A DNA stretch of 64,000 nt from Microbacterium sp. UFMG61 (GTDB lineage: Bacteria > Actinomycetota > Actinomycetes > Actinomycetales > Microbacteriaceae), in NCBI RefSeq assembly GCF_015354505.1, contig NZ_JACAFP010000002.1, positions 62,001 through 126,000 of the forward strand. Direction: 5' to 3'. Made by a program: the position numbers and the translations under genes. The notes under the pieces were generated by a model, which was not told the origin of the DNA, did not search any database, and saw nothing but the letters and a program-made list of their open reading frames with translations. Below are positions 52,403 through 61,099 of this stretch, piece after piece (the stretch's first letter is position 1; each line of letters opens with the position of its first letter).

Positions 52403-54366
52403 CCGTTTCCACCACATCCATCGTGCGGCCCGTTCGCACTGAGCGCCGACTGAAGAGCCGAGTTCTGGTGTCTCCTACTGCGGTGATCTCGATCGTCTGG
52501 CTACTCGGCCTCGTGCTCGCCTCGCTGACTTCACCCTTGTGGCTTCGGTACGGCCCGCTTGATCAGGATCTGTCAGTTGTCCTGCAGGGCCCATCCGCTG
52601 CTCACTTGCTTGGCACCGATGAACTCGGGCGCGATCTACTGGCACGTCTGATTAGCGCTGCGGCCCCCACGGTCTTCATCGCGCTTATCGTGCCCGTAGT
52701 GGCGATCGGCGTGGTAATTCCGCTCACCCTGTGGGCATCGCGGAGCCGGTGGGCGGAGAACGCGATGGACAGGATCTCCGAGATCGTGCTGTCGCTGCCG
52801 GGGACGGTGATCATCCTCGCGTTCATCGCGGCGTTCGGTGCGAACATGCCGATTCTCATGGCGATCTTCGGTCTCCTCATCACCGGTGCGATCTACAAGG
52901 TTCTCTTCGGACAGTCCAAGTCGCTCCACCGGCAACTCTTCGTCGAGGCTGCGGCCGTCGACGGTGTGCGTCCGATGATCGCCAGCCTTCGACATGTCCT
53001 GCCCAATATGTCCACGACGGTCATCGTGCAGTTCGTGTTGCTGTTCGGTGCGGGCATCGGAGTGCAGGCCGGCCTGGCGTTCATCGGATTCGGCCCTCAG
53101 CCGCCCGAGCCGACGTGGGGTGGGATGATCCAGACCGCATCGCGCTTCATCTTTCAGCAGCCATGGATGATGGTGCCCACCGGGGTGATGCTGTCGCTGA
53201 CGATCATCGCCGCGAACTCCCTTGCTGACGTGCTCGCCGGCGGCACCGCCGTGCCGCCGCCGTTGGTCGCCCTGCGTCGCAAGAAGAGCAAGAAGACTGG
53301 CGCGACGGTCGAGAACGCTCCCAGAAGTCATGCAGCTGACGCGGAGCAGGGCGGCCTGATCGTTCAGGACCTCGTCATCGGAGTCGACAACGATGGACCC
53401 GCGCTCGTCACAGGTGTCTCCTTGCATGTTCGCAAGGGTTCGGTCATGGGGCTTGTCGGTGAGTCGGGCTGTGGCAAGAGCGTCACCTCCTATGCCCTTC
53501 TGGGCCTCCTTTCTCCCGGTCTTTCCGTTCGCTCGGGCAGCATCGGCTGGAATGGCGCTGATCTCACACAGGCCACCGAGAAGACGCTCCAGCGCGTGCG
53601 CGGTCACGAGATCGCATTCATCTCGCAGGAGCCCACTCGGGCACTCGATCCGATGTTCACTGTTCGGTCGCAGCTGACTACCGCGATCAAACGATTGCGC
53701 CGGGTGGGGGGAGCCGAGGCGAAGCGCGTTGCCGCTGGGCTCCTCGAGGATGTGGGGATCGTCGATGTCCCGCGAGTGCTCAAGAGCTATCCGCATCAGC
53801 TCTCAGGCGGTATGGCGCAGCGCGTAGCCATTGCGCTCGCGCTGTCGGGAACACCGAGCCTTCTCATCGCGGACGAGCCCACCACTGCCCTCGATGTGAC
53901 GATCCAGGCAGAGATCTTAGACCTGTTGCGCGGACTCGTCGCAGAGCGGGGGATGTCGATCATTCTCGTGACGCATGACCTCGGGGTGGTCGCTGATATC
54001 TGCGATGACGTCTCGGTGATGTATGCGGGGGAGATCGTCGAGACCGGTTCGGTGCGCGACGTACTCATGCGCCCCGAGCATCCGTACACGATGGCTCTGC
54101 TCGCGGCTGACCCGCACACGGCTGCCGACCTCGGCACTATGACAAGTCTGGCCTCGATTCCCGGACAGGTTCCCCTGCCCGGATCATGGACGACTGGCTG
54201 CCGTTTCGCTCCGCGCTGCCGATTCGCGACCGACATCTGTCTCACGACTGTGCAACTGGATCCTCGCGCGGCTGGTGACGGCGGAGTGCGCTGTGCGCGC
54301 CGTGACCAAGTACGCGGTCGGCAAGACGAGTGGCGACTGCCGATCATGATGGGAGAACAGCGATGA
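52399..54366 (+). CDS. Fused ABC permease (DppC) and ATPase (DppD)
   Basis: A 655-residue single protein. Residues 1 to about 290 are a DppC-type permease (AHLLGTDELGRDLLARL, then an EAA region RQLFVEAAAVDGVRPMIASL). After a Lys/Ser-rich linker (LRRKKSKKTGATVENAP) residues from about 315 are a DppD-type ATPase: Walker A GESGCGKS near residue 355, signature LSGGMAQR, Walker B LLIADEPTTALD, and the Cys-rich oligopeptide C-terminal tail (TGCRFAPRCRFATDICL). The fusion ties channel and ATPase in one chain. A TTA codon lies at 53917-53919. Both ends overlap neighbours by ATGA. Confidence 0.94.
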   Translation: MTVSTTSIVRPVRTERRLKSRVLVSPTAVISIVWLLGLVLASLTSPLWLRYGPLDQDLSVVLQGPSAAHLLGTDELGRDLLARLISAAAPTVFIALIVPVVAIGVVIPLTLWASRSRWAENAMDRISEIVLSLPGTVIILAFIAAFGANMPILMAIFGLLITGAIYKVLFGQSKSLHRQLFVEAAAVDGVRPMIASLRHVLPNMSTTVIVQFVLLFGAGIGVQAGLAFIGFGPQPPEPTWGGMIQTASRFIFQQPWMMVPTGVMLSLTIIAANSLADVLAGGTAVPPPLVALRRKKSKKTGATVENAPRSHAADAEQGGLIVQDLVIGVDNDGPALVTGVSLHVRKGSVMGLVGESGCGKSVTSYALLGLLSPGLSVRSGSIGWNGADLTQATEKTLQRVRGHEIAFISQEPTRALDPMFTVRSQLTTAIKRLRRVGGAEAKRVAAGLLEDVGIVDVPRVLKSYPHQLSGGMAQRVAIALALSGTPSLLIADEPTTALDVTIQAEILDLLRGLVAERGMSIILVTHDLGVVADICDDVSVMYAGEIVETGSVRDVLMRPEHPYTMALLAADPHTAADLGTMTSLASIPGQVPLPGSWTTGCRFAPRCRFATDICLTTVQLDPRAAGDGGVRCARRDQVRGRQDEWRLPIMMGEQR

Positions 54367-55268
54367 CCATCTCAGAATCATCCTCCGATCGCGCCACGAC
54401 GGGAGTCCCCCCGTTGCTGGAGGTGCGCAATCTCGTCGTGAGGTACGGAAGGACCGGACCCGCGGCGGTAGACGACGTGTCGTTCACTATCGCGCGCGGC
54501 GAGACTCTCGGGCTCGTTGGGGAGTCAGGCTCGGGGAAGACGACGATCGGGAGGGCCATTCTCGGCCTTCAGCCTGTGACAAGCGGCGAGATCTGGTTCG
54601 ACGGAAAGGACATCACGCGGGCGAGTGTCGCGGAGCGCCGTGCTCTGCAAGGTGACCTGCGCGCGGTGTTCCAGGACCCGTTCTCCTCGCTCAACCCGCG
54701 CCGCCATATCGGCGACTCGCTGGCCGAGCCTCTGAAAGTATCGGGCGTGCCGGGTCCGGAACGAAGTGTGCGTGTCGACGAGGCACTCGCCTCCGTCGGG
54801 CTGCCGGATGGTTCGGCCGAACGCTACCCGCGTCAGTTCTCGGGTGGGCAGCGGCAACGTGTCGCCATCGCTCGTGCGCTCGTCACCGATCCGCGGCTCG
54901 TGGTCTGCGACGAAGCCGTCAGCGCCCTGGACCTCTCGACGCAAGCGCAGATCCTCAACCTGCTCGCTGAACTGCGCAGGGGCGCAGACCTCGGGTACCT
55001 GTTCATCGCGCACGATATGGCTGTCGTCGAGTTCCTCGCCCAGCGCATCCTGGTACTCAACAGAGGGCGCGTGGTGGAGCAGGGGACGACAGCCGAAGTC
55101 CTGGGCAATCCGCAGGACAGCTATACGCGGGTTCTCATCGCCGCCTCGCCTGTCCCCGATCCGGATGAGCAGGTGCGGCGTCGAGAGGCCTGGCAACGGT
55201 TGCGCGCCGAGATGAAGGCCGCAGCAGCCGCGGCGCCAGCCACCGCTGTCGCGAATGGCCTAAATTGA
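54363..55268 (+). CDS. ABC transporter ATP-binding protein, DppF type
   Basis: A 301-residue ATPase with Walker A GESGSGKTT, AVFQDPFSSLNPRRHIGDSL, signature FSGGQRQR and Walker B LVVCDEAVSALD (Ala for the usual Pro after DE, a known DppF variant). The C-terminal tail is Ala-rich and has no Cys cluster. It partners the ATPase half of the fused protein. Confidence 0.94.
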   Translation: MTISESSSDRATTGVPPLLEVRNLVVRYGRTGPAAVDDVSFTIARGETLGLVGESGSGKTTIGRAILGLQPVTSGEIWFDGKDITRASVAERRALQGDLRAVFQDPFSSLNPRRHIGDSLAEPLKVSGVPGPERSVRVDEALASVGLPDGSAERYPRQFSGGQRQRVAIARALVTDPRLVVCDEAVSALDLSTQAQILNLLAELRRGADLGYLFIAHDMAVVEFLAQRILVLNRGRVVEQGTTAEVLGNPQDSYTRVLIAASPVPDPDEQVRRREAWQRLRAEMKAAAAAAPATAVANGLN

Positions 55269-56425
55269 CGCGCGCTGTCGCTGTTGCTGGTGGGAGCCGA
55301 GAGATCGAGGGAGATTCACACGCTCTCTTCGCGCCGGTTCGAGACCAGTTCGCGACGTTTGTGAACGACGACGTCGACTTCAGCGGTCAGTTGTGCCTTT
55401 GGTATCGAGGTGAGGTGGTGGTGGACATCGCTGCGGGGGCGCTGAGCCTCGATTCCTTGACCGGGGTGTTCTCCGTGTCGAAGGCGTTGAGCGCCTTGGT
55501 CATCGCACGACTCGTCGATTCAGGGCAACTGACCCTTGATGCGCGGGTCTCCATGTACTGGCCGGAGTTTGCAGCGTCAGAGAAGGAAGCCATCACGGTG
55601 CGTCAGCTTCTCGCGCATCAAGCGGGACTCGTGGCCATCGACGGAGTCGTTGCTCTCGATCTCTTCCTCGACTGCAGCGTCGGCGGTGCCGCGCTCGCCC
55701 GTCAGTTCCCTCTCTGGCGGCCGGGGACTGCCTTCGGTTATCACGGACTGACGATCGGTGTCCTGATGGAGGAGCTCGTCCGGCGGATCACCGGTCAGTA
55801 CCTTCAGGAAATCTACGAGCGGGACATTCGAAGCCCCCGGGGCGTCGACGCTTACCTGGGGCTGCCGCCCGGACTGGATGCGAGGTACGTGCCCACCGAC
55901 GACGCCATCCTGAGCTCGACTCAGCCTGGGGACACCCTCCGCCGACCGCCGTTGGACGGGGTCACGACGTCGGTCTTCGGCAACCTCGACTGCGGAATGA
56001 CGAATGCCACGGATAGTGCGTTCACGAACAATGTCCGCACGCGACGGGTGGGGCCGGCGGCTTTCGGTGGTGTCGCTTCGGCTCGCGGTCTGGCAGCCCT
56101 GTACGCCGATGCGCTCGAGTCGAGCCCTACACCGGTGGCATCGGCGAACACTCTCGCTCGAATGGCGCAGCAGCACTCTTGGGGAACGGATCGCGTCCTC
56201 CACGCAACGAGGGCCTACGGACTCGTATACATGCTTCCTCATCCGGAGATGGCGTTCGGAAGCCCTTATGCGTTCGGCCATGATGGTGCCGGTGGGGCGC
56301 TCGTCTTCGCCGATCCCCGAAGTCAGATCTCTTTCGCCTACATTCCCCATCCGATGCAGTTCCCGGGAGGGGTGGATGCTCGTGCGATCGTGCTCGCTCA
56401 GCTCGCGCAGCAGTGCGCGGCCTAG
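55265..56425 (+). CDS. Beta-lactamase-fold serine hydrolase (class C / EstB-like esterase)
   Basis: A 386-residue protein of the serine beta-lactamase family (PF00144). The nucleophile is in FSVSKALSALV (SxxK), the second motif Tyr in FGYHGLTIGVLMEEL (Y-x-G as in EstB-type esterases), and a late FGHDGAGGALVFADP stands where lactamases have KTG. That pattern favours an esterase. It starts at a TTG that overlaps the ATPase stop, so it is coupled to the importer and probably deacylates the imported compound. The stop shares CTAG with the convergent LysR stop. Confidence 0.88.
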   Translation: MTRAVAVAGGSREIEGDSHALFAPVRDQFATFVNDDVDFSGQLCLWYRGEVVVDIAAGALSLDSLTGVFSVSKALSALVIARLVDSGQLTLDARVSMYWPEFAASEKEAITVRQLLAHQAGLVAIDGVVALDLFLDCSVGGAALARQFPLWRPGTAFGYHGLTIGVLMEELVRRITGQYLQEIYERDIRSPRGVDAYLGLPPGLDARYVPTDDAILSSTQPGDTLRRPPLDGVTTSVFGNLDCGMTNATDSAFTNNVRTRRVGPAAFGGVASARGLAALYADALESSPTPVASANTLARMAQQHSWGTDRVLHATRAYGLVYMLPHPEMAFGSPYAFGHDGAGGALVFADPRSQISFAYIPHPMQFPGGVDARAIVLAQLAQQCAA

Positions 56426-57321
56426 CCTCTACCGAGCGGTGACAGCTCTCGCGCTACGGCGCGGAAGGTCTCGACGGCGGGGTCCCTTGAATCTTTGAGA
56501 CTCAGCAGGTGTACGCGCGCTGAGGGGATGTCGTGGATGCGGACGAACGACAACTCCTCGCGTCGGTAGTGATGCGAGGCTGACTCGCCCGCGATGTTGA
56601 CCCCAGCGCCCGCCGCCACGAGTTCGAGGAGTCCCTCGATGCTGTCTGCTGTGGGTCCTCGGCGCGGGTGTGATCCATCTGCTCGGGGATCGACGACCCA
56701 CCAATTCACGACGTCTGTCGGCCCCGAGCCCACTGTCACGAACAGCTCATGATTCGTCTCGTTGATCGAGATCGATTCGCGATGAGCAAGAGGATGATCG
56801 GTCCGAACCACGAGTACTCGAGGTTCTTCCCACATCGGCTCGGAGCGCACGCGTGGCGGAGCGGGAACCGGGGGCGCGAAGGCGACGTCGACGCGGCCGG
56901 CGTCCAGCTCATCGAACACCTCGAAGAACCCCATCCGGCGCATCTCGATTCGGGCGCTCGGCACGCGCTGCAGTGTCTCCGAGATCACGGCAGCAGTCAA
57001 CGTGCCTGCGCCCGCGGCCACGACGCCCACACGGAGCACGGGCGACATCGCTTGACGCTGGACCGAGCGGCCCCAGCTGAGCAGTTGATCATGATCGTCC
57101 TGAACCCTCCGAGCGAAGGGCAACAGGGCATCCCCGTGGACCGTGAGCTCGACCCGGCGTGGAGTGCGATCGAAGAGCTTGGTGCCCAACTGCTGCTCGA
57201 GTCGGCTGATCTGCTGGCTCAAGGATGGGGGCGTGATGTTGAGTCGATCAGCCGCGCGACCGAAGTGCAGCTCTTCAGCGAGCGTGCAGAAATACCGGAT
57301 CACCTGGATGGATACGTCCAT
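56422..57321 (-). CDS. LysR-family transcriptional regulator
   Basis: A 299-residue LysR protein. The HTH reads VIRYFCTLAEELHFGRAADR then LNITPPSLSQQISRLEQQLG. The co-inducer domain has VLRVGVVAAGAGTLTAAVI and ends in ARELSPLGRG. It is divergent from the cupin operon and convergent with the serine hydrolase. A TTAG-N7-CTAA site lies 10 bp before its start codon, and another lies upstream of the importer, so it probably controls itself, the cupin operon and the importer. Confidence 0.92.
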   Translation of the reverse strand: MDVSIQVIRYFCTLAEELHFGRAADRLNITPPSLSQQISRLEQQLGTKLFDRTPRRVELTVHGDALLPFARRVQDDHDQLLSWGRSVQRQAMSPVLRVGVVAAGAGTLTAAVISETLQRVPSARIEMRRMGFFEVFDELDAGRVDVAFAPPVPAPPRVRSEPMWEEPRVLVVRTDHPLAHRESISINETNHELFVTVGSGPTDVVNWWVVDPRADGSHPRRGPTADSIEGLLELVAAGAGVNIAGESASHHYRREELSFVRIHDIPSARVHLLSLKDSRDPAVETFRAVARELSPLGRG

Positions 57322-57330
57322 GTCGCCATC

Positions 57331-57345
57331 TTAGCCACAGGCTAA
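57331..57345. promoter_or_regulatory. Candidate LysR box TTAG-N7-CTAA upstream of the LysR and cupin genes
   Basis: TTAGCCACAGGCTAA is a perfect 6-bp inverted repeat (TTAGCC/GGCTAA) with a 3-bp centre, between the divergent LysR and cupin genes. See the matching site at 49694-49708. Confidence 0.6.
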
Positions 57346-57491
57346 CGTCGAGTAGGAAGCTCGAACTTCCTTCTTCTCGGCAACCTCTTGAGACTGGAGT
57401 GGTCTGGAACCATGACTCGAAACTGTTCGAGGGTTCCCTCTGCCTAACGGCACGCACCGCCGCGAGACCAATTGCTCACAAGGAGGTAAGC

Positions 57492-58037
57492 ATGACCACT
57501 TTCCCGAACGACGATCCCGACAAGGTCGCCTACGCCGGAATTCTGCCGGCAGCACCCAAGCCGTTCGTGCTCGGCAACGGCGAGGGAGAGAAGTCGCTCG
57601 TCTTCGACCAGCTCTTCACGATCCTGCTCTCGGCTGATGAGACAGAGGACCAGTACGGTGCGTTCACAATGGTCGGCAACGCAGGACGGCGGATTCCGGC
57701 GCACCGCCACTTCAAGACCCATGAGATCTTCTATGTGGTCGATGGCGAAATCACCGTGTGGATGGACGACGAAGCTGACTATCACTCGAAGACCACGCTG
57801 GTCACGGGTGACTTCGCATACGTGCCCGCCGGGATCGTGCATGCCTTTCAGATCCACAACACCACGAAGGTGTTCGGCGTCGGAACCGCCGGTTTCGAGC
57901 GCTTCTTCCACGCCATGGGGCAGCAGACTGATGCCACAGACCCGAACGGCGTCTACGTGCCCGACTTCTCGGTGATGCGCGCGGCGGGCGAGAAGTACTC
58001 GACGCAGTTCATGCCCGAGTTCGAGTTCCGCGACTGA
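57492..58037 (+). CDS. Monocupin dioxygenase, candidate quercetin 2,3-dioxygenase
   Basis: A 181-residue cupin. Motif 1 is RIPAHRHFKTHEIFYVVDG, giving the His-x-His-x4-Glu ligands; motif 2 is GDFAYVPAGIVHAFQIHN with the last His. The metal site is complete. Size and single-domain form resemble the nickel-containing monocupin quercetinase of Streptomyces sp. FLA. Quercetinases open the flavonol C-ring, releasing CO and a depside. AAGGAGG lies upstream of the ATG. The next gene, 3 bp on, is an alpha/beta hydrolase that could cut the depside. Confidence 0.85.
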   Translation: MTTFPNDDPDKVAYAGILPAAPKPFVLGNGEGEKSLVFDQLFTILLSADETEDQYGAFTMVGNAGRRIPAHRHFKTHEIFYVVDGEITVWMDDEADYHSKTTLVTGDFAYVPAGIVHAFQIHNTTKVFGVGTAGFERFFHAMGQQTDATDPNGVYVPDFSVMRAAGEKYSTQFMPEFEFRD

Positions 58038-58040
58038 GCG

Positions 58041-58811
58041 GTGCTCTCCTTCGCCGAGGTCGATGTCGCGCAACCGGACGGGTTTCGTCCTCTGTCGATC
58101 GACCTGAGAACGCCGGACGTCGGTGGTGCGCCCGTCATCGTTTTCCTTCACGGTGGCGGATGGTGCCGCGGGAGTCGCAAGGTGTTCACACCGGGCATGT
58201 CGGATGCCGAGTCGTTCGAACTCATCGTGGCGGCGGGCTACGCCGTGGCGTCCTGCGAGTATCGGCTGAGCGGTGAGGCGCGCTTTCCCGCCCAACTCGA
58301 AGACGTAGACGCGGCAATCGACTGGCTCCACGCCCATGGCGCAGAGTACGGCGTTGACCCGACAAGAGTCGTCCTGTGGGGCGTCTCCGCCGGCGCGACG
58401 CTCGCCTCCCTCACCGGTCTTCGACGGTCCGATGTCCGGGGTGTCGTCGACTGGTTCGGCCCGGCGGATATCGTGGCCATGGCGGATCACGAGACGGGTG
58501 AGGCTCCGGACCATACGCGCGAAGCACGGTGGATCGGTGGCCGCGCCGCTGAGCGATCTGAGACAGCTCGCGCGGCCAGCCCACTGTCGCAGGTGCACGG
58601 GCAAGCCCCTCCGTTCCACATCTCGCACGGAACCGCCGACGCTCTCGTGCCCTTCGCGCAGAGCGAGGTGTTCGCTGCGGCTCTCCGCGCCGCCGATGTC
58701 GACGTCGAACTCGTGCCGGTCGAGGGCGGTGGGCATTTCTGGCGTGACGTGTCCGACACCCGTCCCCTCTTCGCCGCGGCCCTGCAGTTCGTGCGCCGCG
58801 TCACGAACTAA
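58041..58811 (+). CDS. Alpha/beta hydrolase, candidate depside or ester hydrolase
   Basis: A 256-residue esterase-like hydrolase: oxyanion motif VIVFLHGGGWCRGSRK near residue 35, nucleophile Ser in VVLWGVSAGATLASL, acid Asp in SHGTADALVPF, His in EGGGHFWRDV. GTG start, 3 bp after the cupin gene, so the two are co-translated. This coupling suggests it acts on the cupin product. There is no signal peptide. Confidence 0.88.
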   Translation: MLSFAEVDVAQPDGFRPLSIDLRTPDVGGAPVIVFLHGGGWCRGSRKVFTPGMSDAESFELIVAAGYAVASCEYRLSGEARFPAQLEDVDAAIDWLHAHGAEYGVDPTRVVLWGVSAGATLASLTGLRRSDVRGVVDWFGPADIVAMADHETGEAPDHTREARWIGGRAAERSETARAASPLSQVHGQAPPFHISHGTADALVPFAQSEVFAAALRAADVDVELVPVEGGGHFWRDVSDTRPLFAAALQFVRRVTN

Positions 58812-58831
58812 CGCCTCCGAAAGGATCTCTC

Positions 58832-61099
58832 ATGATCTCAGCACAGATGATCGCCCCGCTGCACTCCGCCGAGGCAGCGCCGCTCTTGCGTCACGAGTTT
58901 TCGCTCGACGAGGGTCACGGGCCGGTCGTCCGCGCAACCCTGCGCGTGAGCGCGCTCGGCGTGATCGAAGCGTGGGTGGGTGGCAGGCCGTCGTCTGATG
59001 AACTACTGGTGCCAGGGTGGACCAGCTACGAATGGCGTGTGCGGGTGGTCGAGCACGATGTGACGACGGCCGTGTCAGCGCGTACCGTACTCGGCCTGCG
59101 TCTCGGCAACGGCTGGTACCGCGGCTATCTGGGCTTCACCGGTGATCGCGCGCTGTACGGAGAGGAGCGTGCCGGGTATGCACAGCTGACGATCCTGTTC
59201 GAGGACGGGCACGTGCAGGCCGTGGTCACAGACGAATCCTGGCGATCATCGACGGGCGAGGTCCTGGCGGACGATCTGTACAACGGAGAGACGATCGATG
59301 CTCGGCTGTCGAATGATGCGTGGTTGCACCCCGGGTTCGACGACAGCGATTGGGGCGCTGTGCGGATCGTCGACGTCGACGAAGGCCTTCTCGTCGAACG
59401 CACATCGCCACCGGTGGTGCGCCAGGGCGAGCGCGCAGTCGAGCGCGTATGGACGTCGCCGACAGGTAAGACGCTGGTCGATTTCGGTCAGAACCTGGTC
59501 GGCTTCCTCCGGGTGCGAGTATCTGGGCCCGCCGGAACCGCTGTGATGATCCGGCATGCCGAGGTCATCGAGCACGACGAGCTCGGCACGCGTCCGCTGC
59601 GCCGAGCAGAGGCGACGGATCGCTTCATCCTGAGCGGCGGCGACGATGTCTTCGAGCCGACGCTCACCTTTCACGGGTTCCGCTATGCCGAGGTGACGGG
59701 ATGGCCGGGCGAACTCGATCCCACGGCACTCACTGCAGTGGTCGTGTCGACCGAGATCCGCCAGATCGGTACGTTCGCGTGCTCTGATCCGGATCTAAGC
59801 CAGCTGCACAGCAACGTGCGGTGGGGCATGCGAGGTAACTTCCTCAGCGTGCCCACCGACTGCCCGCAACGTGATGAGCGACTCGGATGGACCGGCGATC
59901 TTGCAGTCTTCGCACCCACCGCAGCGTTCCTCGGCGACGTCGAGCGGTTTCTGGCCGACTGGCTCGTCGACACCGAACTCGAGCGCCGCGCCGCCCCCTT
60001 GGGTGCTGTGCCGGTCGTTGTCCCCGACGCGCTGAAGTACCTCGATACGGGATTCCCGCCTCCGGGAGCGACGGCTGTGTGGGGAGACGCTGCTGTCTGG
60101 GTGCCGTGGGCGCTGTGGACCGCGTACGGCAATGAGCAGACGCTTCGAGACGCCTACCCGCTCATGTCCGCGCACACACGTTCTGTTGCGGCATCGCTCT
60201 CGCCTACAGGGCTCTGGGACTCGGGCTTCCAGTTCGGCGACTGGCTGGATCCGGACGCTCCGGCGGACAACCCCGGACTCGCGAAGGCGCCGTCCGGCGT
60301 CGTCGCGACCGCGAGCGCCTATCGCACGGCCACGCTCATGGCCGAAGCGTCCGCACTCTTGGGTGAGCAGCAGGATGCCGAGGAGTTCGCCGTTCTCCGC
60401 GATCGAATCGGCGACGCGTTCCGTGCACACTACGTCGAGGATGGGCGGGTGCGCAGCGACAGTGTGACCGCCTACGCCCTCGCGCTGGGATTCGGCATCC
60501 TCCATGACGCCGATCGGATGGTCGCCGGAGACCGGCTCGCGGAACTCGTGCGCGACGCGGGCCATCGCATCAGCACTGGCTTCGCGGGGACGCCGTTCGT
60601 GTGTGACGCGCTCGCAGCCACGGGACACCTTGAGGACGCGTACGCTCTTCTGCTGCAGCGCAAGGCGCCGTCATGGCTCTACGCGGTCACGATGGGCGCG
60701 ACCACGATCTGGGAACGCTGGGATTCGATGCTGCCCGACGGTTCGATCAATCCGGGTGATATGACGAGCTTCAATCACTACGCGTTCGGAGCGGTCGCCG
60801 ACTGGATGCATCGGTCGGTCGCCGGGATCGCACCCCTCGAACCGGGCTATCGGCGGATACTGTTCGCGCCGCAGCCCGGTGGCGGACTAACCTGGGCCGA
60901 AGCGAGCCTCGACACTCGATACGGCAGGGCCTCGGTGCGCTGGGACATCGAAGGTTCCGAGTTGCGGGTCGAGATCTCAGTGCCCGATGGAACCGATGCT
61001 GTTCTGCGGATTCCCGGGCTTGAGGATGAATCGGTTGGCGCCGGCACCCACACGCGGCGAGCCGACGTGCTCAGGTCGAACGAAGGAGGCGGGAGATGA
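58832..61099 (+). CDS. Alpha-L-rhamnosidase, GH78
   Basis: A 755-residue GH78 enzyme. The N-terminal Bac_rhamnosid_N domain (VSALGVIEAWVGGRPSSDELLVPGWTSYEWRV in two segments) is followed by the concanavalin-like domain (KTLVDFGQNLVGFLRV), the (alpha/alpha)6 barrel with CPQRDERLGWTGDLAVFAPTA, which holds the catalytic acidic residues, and TIWERWDSMLPDG. A C-terminal domain closes it. There is no signal peptide, so it acts on imported rhamnosides such as rutinose-type flavonoid glycosides. It overlaps the convergent IclR gene by 29 bp. Confidence 0.95.
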   Translation: MISAQMIAPLHSAEAAPLLRHEFSLDEGHGPVVRATLRVSALGVIEAWVGGRPSSDELLVPGWTSYEWRVRVVEHDVTTAVSARTVLGLRLGNGWYRGYLGFTGDRALYGEERAGYAQLTILFEDGHVQAVVTDESWRSSTGEVLADDLYNGETIDARLSNDAWLHPGFDDSDWGAVRIVDVDEGLLVERTSPPVVRQGERAVERVWTSPTGKTLVDFGQNLVGFLRVRVSGPAGTAVMIRHAEVIEHDELGTRPLRRAEATDRFILSGGDDVFEPTLTFHGFRYAEVTGWPGELDPTALTAVVVSTEIRQIGTFACSDPDLSQLHSNVRWGMRGNFLSVPTDCPQRDERLGWTGDLAVFAPTAAFLGDVERFLADWLVDTELERRAAPLGAVPVVVPDALKYLDTGFPPPGATAVWGDAAVWVPWALWTAYGNEQTLRDAYPLMSAHTRSVAASLSPTGLWDSGFQFGDWLDPDAPADNPGLAKAPSGVVATASAYRTATLMAEASALLGEQQDAEEFAVLRDRIGDAFRAHYVEDGRVRSDSVTAYALALGFGILHDADRMVAGDRLAELVRDAGHRISTGFAGTPFVCDALAATGHLEDAYALLLQRKAPSWLYAVTMGATTIWERWDSMLPDGSINPGDMTSFNHYAFGAVADWMHRSVAGIAPLEPGYRRILFAPQPGGGLTWAEASLDTRYGRASVRWDIEGSELRVEISVPDGTDAVLRIPGLEDESVGAGTHTRRADVLRSNEGGGR

